Below, piece by piece: positions 1 to 6,810 of a stretch of DNA of 42,967 bases. Position numbers and translations under genes: made by a program. Position 1 is the first letter of the stretch; every line of letters begins with the position of its first letter. The notes under the pieces were generated by a model, which had not been told where the DNA came from, did not search any database, and saw only the letters and a list, made by a program, of their open reading frames with translations. This DNA is from Nitriliruptorales bacterium (GTDB taxonomy: Bacteria; Actinomycetota; Nitriliruptoria; Nitriliruptorales; Nitriliruptoraceae), in contig JAGXFT010000162.1 in assembly GCA_024637135.1 (NCBI GenBank), positions 1 to 42,967 of the forward strand. Reading direction: 5' to 3'.

Positions 1-30
1 CCCGGAGTTCCACCCAGTACGTCGCCCCAG

Positions 31-82
31 ACCCCACCTCGAGACCCCACCTCGAGACCCCACCTCGAGACCCCGCCTCCAG
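31..82. repeat. 13-bp tandem repeat upstream of the LCP gene
   Basis: The unit accccacctcgag occurs three times without a mismatch (31-43, 44-56, 57-69) and a fourth time with two changes (70-82). It ends about 35 bases before the GTG start of the LCP-like gene. The 13-base period is not a multiple of three, which argues against a coding repeat, although the frame of the downstream gene has no stop codon back to the window edge. Function unknown; copy number could vary by slippage. Confidence 0.8.
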
Positions 83-116
83 AACCCGTCCGGGAACCCG
101 CCCCAGGAATCCACCT

Positions 117-1721
117 GTGTCCGAGTCCGACCTCTTCCGCTCCGTGCGCCGGCCCGACCGCCGTCGGGCCCACCTGGCCGTGCGGATCGTGCGCTGGGTG
201 GTCGTGCTGGCCGTGCTGGCCGTGTTCGGGGTCGTCGGCTGGCTGCTGTGGCGGGCCACGAACATGCTCGAACCGTTGGAACTGCAGACCTTCGTCCTCA
301 ACGAGACCGACCCGGACGCCGTCACCGACGAGGTCCGGGGCACCTCCACGACCCTGGTCGTGGGCGTGGACCGGCGCGCCACGCCGCCCCAGGAGATCGC
401 CGACAGCACGGCGGACCCACGCGGCCCGGCCGTGACCCAGGCGGTCTACCTGATGCAGGACTCGCCGTCGCGTTCGGGGACGGCCGTCATCACGTTCCCC
501 GCCGACCTCGCGGTCAACCCGCCCGGGGTCGTGGGCCAGACCCGGCTGGACCAGGTGCAGGCACTGGGCGGACCCGACCTGCTGCTCGCCACTCTCCAGC
601 AGGAGGCGGGCATGCCGATCGACCACTACGTCGAGGTCGACCTGGCCGGGCTGGTGCCGCTGGTGAACGCGGTGGGGGGTGTCCAGGTCTGCCTCGACCA
701 ACTGGAACTGGGCGACGAGCCCGCCGCCACCGGGACCCCGTCGACCGACCCCCAGGCGTCCGAGGCCAGGTCCGTCGATCCGTCCTCGGCACCGGGCAGT
801 GCCACCCCGGGACCGTCCGCGTCCCCGACGGATTCCGGCCCGTCGGCCAGCCCGTCGACCGCCGCTCCGGCCAGCCCGTCGACGGCCGGTCCGACCGGAA
901 CGCCCATCGAGCCGACCGGGAGCGCGACGCCGGCCACGGCATCGGGCGACGCCGAGCTTCCCGGGTGCCAGTTGCTGGACGGTGCGGCGGCGGCCGGGTT
1001 CCTGTCGTCGCGGTCCGACGCCGGCCTGGCGGTCCGACGCCAGCGCCAGCGCCTGGCCGAGCAGCACGTCCTGCTCGCCCGCCTGCTCGAACGCCTGACC
1101 CAGACGTCCATGCTGGCCAACCCGTTCCGGGCCGACGCCATCATCGACGCGCTCCCGGCCGCCGTCGCCACCGACATCCCCCTGGGCCTCCCGGGCCAGA
1201 TTCGCACGGCCGGCGAGGTCGCCGAGTTCGACCCGGCGTCGCTGGTGGTGCGGGTCGTGCCGACCCAGCGGCTGCCCGACCAGGCCCTCCAGCAGTTCCA
1301 ACCCGAACAGGCACAGGCGCTGTTCGCGGCCGTGCGCGGCGGTGCGGACCTGTCCGACGTCGGAACCTCGACGACCCGGCAGCTGGGCCCCGGGGACGTG
1401 GCCGTGGTGGTCGTGAACGGGGCCGGGATCGAGGGACTGGCCGGACGCGTGTCGTCCTTCCTCGACCAGCGCGGGTTCGTGGTGGGTGGCGCGCTCAACC
1501 CCAGCGACCTCGACCCGTTGGACGGGTGGGACGAGGACCAGGTGGTGACCATCCTGCGCTACGTCGAGGGCAACGAGGACCTGGTCGCGATCCTGGAGGA
1601 CGACCTGGGCGAACTGGAGATCGAACGTGACCCATTGCCCCAGTTGCCACCCATGCCGCGAGGCGTGACGGTGGACGAGCCCACGGTCCTGTTGGAGGTC
1701 GGCAGCGGGTGGGACCAGTGA
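117..1721 (+). CDS. LytR-CpsA-Psr (LCP) family protein with C-terminal LytR_C domain, divergent active site
   Basis: 534 residues. After a basic cytoplasmic tail a membrane segment (about 24-45) leads to an extracellular LCP domain recognisable by LVVGVDRR (80-87), ALGGPDLL (149-156), IDHYVEVDLAGL (168-179) and NAVGGVQVC (184-192). A Ser/Pro/Ala/Thr-rich insert (about 201-281) splits the domain, flanked by Cys192 and Cys285. A LytR_C domain with VVVVNGAG follows at about 425-490. LCP enzymes attach glycopolymers to peptidoglycan, but the usual arginines are missing: the PRD motif reads PAD (128-130) and the R-D-T motif reads G-P-A-V-T (103-107). Catalysis is therefore doubtful. The GTG start has AGGA about 8 bases upstream, but the frame is open to base 3, so a start outside the window is possible. 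Its stop overlaps the next start by 4 bases. Confidence 0.85.
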   Translation: MSESDLFRSVRRPDRRRAHLAVRIVRWVVVLAVLAVFGVVGWLLWRATNMLEPLELQTFVLNETDPDAVTDEVRGTSTTLVVGVDRRATPPQEIADSTADPRGPAVTQAVYLMQDSPSRSGTAVITFPADLAVNPPGVVGQTRLDQVQALGGPDLLLATLQQEAGMPIDHYVEVDLAGLVPLVNAVGGVQVCLDQLELGDEPAATGTPSTDPQASEARSVDPSSAPGSATPGPSASPTDSGPSASPSTAAPASPSTAGPTGTPIEPTGSATPATASGDAELPGCQLLDGAAAAGFLSSRSDAGLAVRRQRQRLAEQHVLLARLLERLTQTSMLANPFRADAIIDALPAAVATDIPLGLPGQIRTAGEVAEFDPASLVVRVVPTQRLPDQALQQFQPEQAQALFAAVRGGADLSDVGTSTTRQLGPGDVAVVVVNGAGIEGLAGRVSSFLDQRGFVVGGALNPSDLDPLDGWDEDQVVTILRYVEGNEDLVAILEDDLGELEIERDPLPQLPPMPRGVTVDEPTVLLEVGSGWDQ

Positions 1722-2353
1722 GCCCGGCCGGCCACGCTCGTCCGCGCCGGGTCCTGGTCGACGTCGACGACCCGGCGCTGGGCGATGCCGTGGTCGCGGC
1801 CCTGGCACCCCACCGGGTCGAGCGCGTGGACGTCGGATCGGGCCCCGACGCGGTGGCCGCGGCCGCCGACTGGTCCGCCGACCTGGTCGTGTGTGCGCCG
1901 GCCCCGCCCACCGACGACCCCGACGAGGTGCATGCCCGCATCGCCCTGCGAGCCCGCTGGTGGGTCACCGCCGCGGATGTCGTGGGGGCGACGGTGGTGC
2001 TGGCCTCGTCCGACGAGGTGTTCGGCCCGGCCGGGACCGACGACGTCGGCCGCCATGTCGACGACGACGAGGGGGCCACCCCGGTCGCGCCCGACGAGTT
2101 CGACGCGCCCCGGCCGACCACGGCGCGGGGTCGCGCCTGGCGGGCCGCCGAGGAACAGGTCCGGCATGCCGGCGGCGTGGTCGTCCGGTCCGCGGCCACG
2201 GACGACCCGACCGCCGTCGCGGCGACCCTGCGATGGGCGTCGACGGCCGGTCCGGGCCCGTGGCACCACCCAGGGACACCGGCACTCGACAGCCGCCACA
2301 CCACGCTGGTCCGTGACGACCACCGCCACGACCCCGGCACGACCCGTGGCTGA
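1718..2353 (+). CDS. Degenerate RmlD-like (dTDP-4-dehydrorhamnose reductase-like) protein
   Basis: 211 residues if read from the GTG that overlaps the previous stop in a GTGA junction. The block ATVVLASSDEVFGPAG matches the RmlD/SDR stretch that normally reads IST-D-Y-VF-G, followed by an acidic region, AEEQVR and VVVRSA as in RmlD sugar-nucleotide reductases. The glycine-rich NAD-binding loop is absent at the N-terminus (VLVDVDDPALGDAVV instead) and no Y-x3-K pair follows the VFG block (TTARGRA in its place). The C-terminal half of a normal 290-residue RmlD is missing. I read it as a non-catalytic remnant or a repurposed binding protein. It sits where M. tuberculosis has rmlD, between the LCP gene and the mannose-1-phosphate guanylyltransferase. 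Confidence 0.55.
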   Translation: MSPAGHARPRRVLVDVDDPALGDAVVAALAPHRVERVDVGSGPDAVAAAADWSADLVVCAPAPPTDDPDEVHARIALRARWWVTAADVVGATVVLASSDEVFGPAGTDDVGRHVDDDEGATPVAPDEFDAPRPTTARGRAWRAAEEQVRHAGGVVVRSAATDDPTAVAATLRWASTAGPGPWHHPGTPALDSRHTTLVRDDHRHDPGTTRG

Positions 2354-3449
2354 CCCGGTCGTTCGGGACGCGATGGTGGTGGCAGGCGGTCGCGGCACCC
2401 GGCTGCGACCGTTGACCGACCACCTCCCCAAGCCGTTGCTGCCGCTGGGCGCGCAGCCCTTCCTGTTGGGGGTCATCGAACGCCTGGCCGCGGTCGGGGT
2501 GACCCGGGTGTTCCTGGTCGTGGGTGACGAGCCCGCACCGTTCGAGGTGGTGGTCGGTCCCGCGGCGGCCCGGGGGGTGTCCGTCGTCTTCGTGCCCGAA
2601 CCGGAACCGCTGGACACCGCCGGTGGGGTCCGGGCGGCGATCGACCGCGTCGACGGGCCGACCTTCGTGCTCAACGGCGACGTGCTGACCGACCTCGACC
2701 TGGCGGCGATGGCCGCGCACCACCGCGCCGCCGGCGCCGCCGCCACGATCAGCCTCACCCTGGTCGACGACACGTCGTCGTACGGCGTGTGCGTGCGACG
2801 CGGCACCCGCATCACCGACTTCGTGGAGAAGCCGGCGACCGGCACGCTGCCCGGCCAGCACGGCGTGAACGCCGGGACCTACCTGTTCGAACCCGGTGTG
2901 CTGGACGACTTCCGGCACGGGCGGCTGTCGTTCGAACGGGAGGTGTTCCCCGGCCTGCTGGACGCCGGCGCACGGGTCGAGGGCTTCGCGTGGGAGGGGG
3001 TGTGGGCCGACCTCGGCACCCCGGACCGGTACCGGCGTGGCCATCGACTGGTGCTGGACGGCGCCATGGAGTGGCCCCCGGTGGCCGCGATCCCGGACCG
3101 TGGCGACGGGGTCCGCGTGGACGCCGACGCCCGCGTCGCCGACACCGCCACCCTGGTCGGGCCGGTGCTGGTGGCTGCCGGCGCGCAGATCGGGCCCGAC
3201 GCGGTCGTCGGTCCCCATGCCACGCTGGGCGCCACCAGCAGGGTCGGACGTGACGCGCGGGTCACCGACTCGGTGCTTCGGCGCGAGGCGGTCGTGGGGG
3301 ACCGCGTGGTGGCCGTGGGCCTGCTGGCCGGGGTCGGTGCCCGGGTGGAGCCCGATGCACGCCTGGGCCGGGACGTCGTGCTTGGTGACGGCGCGATCGT
3401 CGACGGCGACACGGCGCACGAGGACGCCACCCTGGTGGCGGGCCCGTGA
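2346..3449 (+). CDS. Sugar-1-phosphate nucleotidyltransferase, probably mannose-1-phosphate guanylyltransferase
   Basis: 367 residues from a GTG that overlaps the preceding gene by 8 bases; this start leaves nine residues before the nucleotide-binding motif VVAGGRGTRLRPLT...PKPLLPLG (11-35). LNGDVLTD (about 109-116) supplies the metal-binding aspartate, and VNAGTYLFEP, FEREVFPGLL and WADLGTPDRY are typical of the actinobacterial mannose-1-phosphate guanylyltransferase (Rv3264c-like). The last 100 residues are hexapeptide repeats (ARVADTATLVGPVLVAAGA and on), a left-handed beta helix. The product would be GDP-mannose from the mannose-1-phosphate made by the phosphomannomutase at 13015. A glucose-1-phosphate thymidylyl- or uridylyltransferase cannot be excluded from motifs alone. 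Confidence 0.85.
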   Translation: MADPVVRDAMVVAGGRGTRLRPLTDHLPKPLLPLGAQPFLLGVIERLAAVGVTRVFLVVGDEPAPFEVVVGPAAARGVSVVFVPEPEPLDTAGGVRAAIDRVDGPTFVLNGDVLTDLDLAAMAAHHRAAGAAATISLTLVDDTSSYGVCVRRGTRITDFVEKPATGTLPGQHGVNAGTYLFEPGVLDDFRHGRLSFEREVFPGLLDAGARVEGFAWEGVWADLGTPDRYRRGHRLVLDGAMEWPPVAAIPDRGDGVRVDADARVADTATLVGPVLVAAGAQIGPDAVVGPHATLGATSRVGRDARVTDSVLRREAVVGDRVVAVGLLAGVGARVEPDARLGRDVVLGDGAIVDGDTAHEDATLVAGP

Positions 3450-4822
3450 CGAACGGCGAGGGTGCCCGGATCGCGGTCCTGGGCGCGGGTCCGTGTGGCC
3501 TGGCCACCGCTGTTGCCGCCGCCCGTGCCGGCCACGACGTCGTGCTGTTCGAGGCGGCGGGGCGGGTCGGGGGAATGGCCGGGTCCATCGAGGTGGCGGG
3601 CCAGCGCGTCGACCTCGGCAGCCACCGGTTGCACCCGGTTGCGAGCCCGCCGGTCGAGTCCCTGCTGCGAGAGGCACTGGGCCCGGACCTCCAGGACCGT
3701 CGGCGCCGGGGCCGGATCCACCTCGAGGGTCGTTGGCTCGACTTCCCGCTCGCGCCCGGGGACATGGTCACCCACCTGCCGCCATCGTTCCTGGCCGGGG
3801 CCGTGCGCGACCTGGTGGCCAGCCCGTGGCGCACCCCCGCGGACGGGACCGACGCCCACACCCCCCTCGTCGCCCGGCTGGGCCCGACGGTCGCCGAGCG
3901 CTTCTACCGCCCCTACCTCACCAAGCTCTACGGGACCGATCCGACCAACCTGCATGCCGAGGTCGCCGATCGGCGGGTGGCGGCGCGCCGTGCCGGCGAC
4001 ATCGTGGCGAAGGCCCTGCGGGCGCGGCCTGCCACCGACTTCCGCTACCCGCGGACCGGGTTCGGCCAACTGTCGGAGGCACTCGCCGACCTGGCCGCGG
4101 CGGCCGGCGCGACCGTGTCGTTGGACACCCCGGTGACCGGGCTGTCGATCGACGATGACGGCGTGTCGATCGACACCCCCGGCGGGGCGGTGACGGTCGA
4201 CGCGGTCGTGTCGACGCTGCCGGCGGCGCTGCTGGCCCGCCTGGCCGGTGCCCCACGGGTGGTCGACAAGGCGGTCTCGTCGTTGCGCCACCGGGGCCTG
4301 CACCTGGTCCACCTCGACCTCGATGCGCCGCGCCTGTCCGCGGCAGACGCGTTGTACTTCCCGGGGGCCGAGACGCCGGTGGCCAGGATCTCCGAGCCGC
4401 GAAACTTCCGGGACAACCCGGCCGACCCCGTGGACCACACGGTGGTCTGCGCCGAGGTCCCGTACGACCCGGAGGATCCCGTTCCCGACGACGACGCCCT
4501 TGGCGTGGTGGTGGTGGACACGTTGGCGCGCGCCGGGGTGTCGGTCCCGGCGGTCCGGTCCGTGCAGGTGACGTCGCTGTCACGGGTCTATCCGGTCTAC
4601 ACGGCCGCGTCGCGACGCGCGTTGGGGTTGCTGGAGGAGTGGGTGGCGACCCTCCCGCGCCTGCTGTCGGTCGGGCGACAGGGCCTGTTCACGCCCGACA
4701 ACACCCACCACGTGCTGGCCATGGGGCTGGACGCGGCCGCGGTCGTCGGCCCCGACGGGGTGGATCGCGAGGCCTGGGACCGGCGCCGGGCCGTCTACCG
4801 CGACTTCGTGGTGGAGGACTGA
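3446..4822 (+). CDS. FAD-dependent oxidoreductase (amine oxidase / protoporphyrinogen-oxidase-like)
   Basis: 458 residues from the GTG in a GTGA overlap with the nucleotidyltransferase. The dinucleotide fold is clear: IAVLGAGPCGLATA (9-22), then the acidic strand end VVLFEAAGRVGGMAG. PYLTKLYGTDP, YPRTGFGQLSEALAD and a C-terminal segment ending GLFTPDNTHHVLAMGLDAA, where the FAD tail is bound, match the COG1232-type flavoenzymes found in surface-glycan clusters. The substrate cannot be read from sequence. Translational coupling with the GDP-sugar gene points to polymer or sugar-nucleotide chemistry rather than haem synthesis. It ends tail-to-tail with the F420 ligase gene, 40 bases away. Confidence 0.75.
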   Translation: MTNGEGARIAVLGAGPCGLATAVAAARAGHDVVLFEAAGRVGGMAGSIEVAGQRVDLGSHRLHPVASPPVESLLREALGPDLQDRRRRGRIHLEGRWLDFPLAPGDMVTHLPPSFLAGAVRDLVASPWRTPADGTDAHTPLVARLGPTVAERFYRPYLTKLYGTDPTNLHAEVADRRVAARRAGDIVAKALRARPATDFRYPRTGFGQLSEALADLAAAAGATVSLDTPVTGLSIDDDGVSIDTPGGAVTVDAVVSTLPAALLARLAGAPRVVDKAVSSLRHRGLHLVHLDLDAPRLSAADALYFPGAETPVARISEPRNFRDNPADPVDHTVVCAEVPYDPEDPVPDDDALGVVVVDTLARAGVSVPAVRSVQVTSLSRVYPVYTAASRRALGLLEEWVATLPRLLSVGRQGLFTPDNTHHVLAMGLDAAAVVGPDGVDREAWDRRRAVYRDFVVED

Positions 4823-4862
4823 GCCCGACTCCAGCGCAGTCGAGCCGCGTCGCGCCCACCGT

Positions 4863-5918
4863 TCACCCGGGGACCGTCACGATCGCGAGGACGCCGGCGG
4901 CACCCGGTCGCGGCACCGTGGCCGTTCGCCCCCGGGCCGCCACCAGGATCCGCAGGTCCTCGAGTGCGGCCCCCACGGCCAGCAGCCTCGCAGGGTCGAC
5001 GGTGCCAAGCACCCGGACCTCGATCGCGCCGTCGGGGTGCTCGTCGGCGACCAGTTCGGCGCCGTCCGGAAGCTGGGCGCGCACGACGTCCAGCACGTCG
5101 TCGAGCGGGCGCAGGTCAGGTGGGCCCGCGCTCGCCGCCCCCGGCCGGGGTGCCGTCACGGCGTGCTCGGCCAGCGTCGGCCCACCCGCGGGGAAGAGGT
5201 CGTGGGCGGGGTCGCGCACCAGGTCTCGCCCCGACCCCTGCCCGGCCAGGTCCAGCCCACTGACCAGGACGAACGGCACCGGCGTGGCCTTGTCGCGGAC
5301 GAGGTCGGCCATGCCGGCCACCTCGTCGGCCACGGCCGCCACGGTGACGTCCAGTGGGGTGCCGAGGAGGTCGTGGCCGCCGCGTTCGTCCCGGAGCGCG
5401 CGGAGGCCGGCGACGCCGATCGCCACCTCGACCTGACCCTCTCGCCACGGCCGCCCGAAGGTGTCGCCGACCACGATCCCGAGGTCGACGCCGAGGCGTT
5501 CCCGGAGGTCGGCGCGCAACCGTGTCGCGCTGCCGTCGGGGTCCTCGGGAAGCAGGAGGACCTGGCCGGGTGGGACGTTGGAGGTGTCCAGGCCCGCGTT
5601 GGCGCACACGAAGCCGTGCGTGGTCTCCACGATCAGCGCCCGTGGATGATCCGCCACGATCCGGCGGGCGTGTTCGACCGCCAGGGCGCGCCGGCCGTCG
5701 TGTGACGACGGTCCGGCCAGCCCGTCGTCGACCGCGGGCAGGGGCACCAACCGTTCCTCGGCGAGTGCCACGACCTTGGACGCGACCACCAGGATGTCGC
5801 CGTCGACCAGGTCGTCGGTGACCCCTGCGTCGTGCAGGGCCGCCACGACGGCCGCGGCCAGGTCGACGCCGGGGCCGAGCACGTGGGGGACGGGCACGGG
5901 GCGGATCGTGACTGGCAT
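4863..5918 (-). CDS. cofE: Coenzyme F420-0:L-glutamate ligase with an unusual C-terminal extension
   Basis: 351 residues; the ATG at 5918 starts the conserved strand (MPVTIRPVPV). CofE adds gamma-linked glutamates to F420-0 using GTP. Family blocks present are DILVVASKVVALAEERLV, ETTHGFVCANAGLDTSNV, GIVVGDTFGRPWREGQVEV-A-IGVAGL, DLLGTPLDVTVAAVADEVA and DKATPVPFVLVSG. The catalytic core ends near residue 245. Mycobacterial FbiB carries a nitroreductase domain after the core; here there is only about 95 residues (LRPLDDVLDVVRAQL onward, near 265) that I do not recognise. The cofD/fbiA partner is not in the window. The gene is on the opposite strand to its neighbours. Confidence 0.88.
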   Translation of the reverse strand: MPVTIRPVPVPHVLGPGVDLAAAVVAALHDAGVTDDLVDGDILVVASKVVALAEERLVPLPAVDDGLAGPSSHDGRRALAVEHARRIVADHPRALIVETTHGFVCANAGLDTSNVPPGQVLLLPEDPDGSATRLRADLRERLGVDLGIVVGDTFGRPWREGQVEVAIGVAGLRALRDERGGHDLLGTPLDVTVAAVADEVAGMADLVRDKATPVPFVLVSGLDLAGQGSGRDLVRDPAHDLFPAGGPTLAEHAVTAPRPGAASAGPPDLRPLDDVLDVVRAQLPDGAELVADEHPDGAIEVRVLGTVDPARLLAVGAALEDLRILVAARGRTATVPRPGAAGVLAIVTVPG

Positions 5919-6122
5919 GGCATCCCTGGGCCGGGTGGGGAGCGGTGTGTCCGGGCCCGCGTCGGCCCGGGTGACGTCGCCGAGCGCGGTGTCGCCGCCC
6001 GAGCGCGAGATGGTAGGTGCCACCCGGCCACGCGGCCCTCGGACCGTGTGGATGGAGTCGCCTCCCGGGGTGTTGCGTGTCGTCGAGCGCCGTGGTGTGG
6101 GCGCTCGTGGCCGACCCTCCAC
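5919..6122. other. Divergent intergenic region cofE / whiB2, left part
   Basis: The whole 341-base gap between the divergent cofE and whiB2 starts has no recognisable gene. Its right third holds the whiB2 promoter listed separately. In the left part, facing cofE, only a TACCAT hexamer on the minus strand (6010-6015) could be a -10 element, without a convincing -35 partner. Confidence 0.4.
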
Positions 6123-6151
6123 TTGACGGGGCCGGTCCCGTGCGCCAGAAT
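6123..6151 (+). promoter_or_regulatory. Predicted sigma-70-type promoter of whiB2
   Basis: TTGACG (6123-6128) and CAGAAT (6146-6151) are separated by exactly 17 bases, a good match to the housekeeping consensus. Transcription would start near 6158 and leave a leader of about 100 bases before whiB2. Read from sequence only. Confidence 0.6.
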
Positions 6152-6259
6152 GACGGTCGTGTAGTTCCACCAACGTGGGTCGCGGCCATCGTGCCAGTTG
6201 CCCCATGTGGAAGCTGTGGACGTGTCCGACGACTGCGACAGTGCGGAGAGGGAGCCCCC

Positions 6260-6526
6260 GTGAGCATGATTGCGGAGCTCGGCGCGAAGTTGGCCTTCGA
6301 CGACGACAAACGGGTCTGGATGCTGGAGGCACGGTGCCTCGACGCCGATCCCGAGGCATTCTTCCCCGAGAAGGGTGGTTCCACTCGTGAGGCCAAGCGC
6401 ATCTGCGGCATCTGCCCGGTGCAGCAGGAGTGCTTGGAGTACGCACTCGAGCGTGACCAGCGGTTCGGCATCTGGGGCGGCATGAGCGAGCGCGAACGCC
6501 GCCGATTCAAGCGCCGGACGGCCTGA
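6260..6526 (+). CDS. whiB2: WhiB-family iron-sulfur transcriptional regulator, WhiB2/WhmD type
   Basis: 88 residues from the GTG at 6260 (ATG at 6266 is the alternative); a purine-rich site (ggagaggga) lies about 6 bases before the GTG. The four [4Fe-4S] ligands are Cys26, Cys49, Cys52 and Cys58 in the order C...C-x2-C-x5-C, followed by the turn GIWGG and the basic stretch ERERRRFKRR. The block PEAFFPEKGGSTREAKRIC is nearly diagnostic of the WhiB2/WhmD subgroup, which binds the principal sigma factor and controls septation and cell division. Its place after F420 genes and before the glycosyltransferase gene matches many actinobacterial genomes. Confidence 0.93.
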   Translation: MSMIAELGAKLAFDDDKRVWMLEARCLDADPEAFFPEKGGSTREAKRICGICPVQQECLEYALERDQRFGIWGGMSERERRRFKRRTA

Positions 6527-6810
6527 CGCCGCCCCATCGACCCCTGCGCCCGGTCGTTGCGGCGACCGCCGGCGACACTGGCCGGTGGTGCAGGGCGGGT
6601 GGGTCGCCGAGGCCCGGTGTGGGATAGCGTCGGGTGTCGCCCTCCGGGGTCCTGAGTCTCCGTGGTGCCGATCGTGGTGGCCGTCGCGCGGATGTGGCCG
6701 GACCCGGCGGGAGGGAGCGGCCCCGGCCGACCGGGGTGTTCGTCGTCGACCACCGCAGTCCGAGGTGACCCATCACGTCCACCCCCGCACCGCAGCCGGT
6801 CGTCGCGGCC

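Noticed and set aside
2340-2355. Programmed frameshift fusing the RmlD-like and nucleotidyltransferase frames
   Set aside because: A GTG start at 2346 fits the nucleotidyltransferase N-terminus well, and there is no slippery sequence; the 8-base overlap is ordinary coupling.
3446-4822. UDP-galactopyranose mutase
   Set aside because: The opening FAD motif fits many flavoenzymes, but the GGN motif and the substrate arginines of that family are not apparent; the amine-oxidase-like signature is better.
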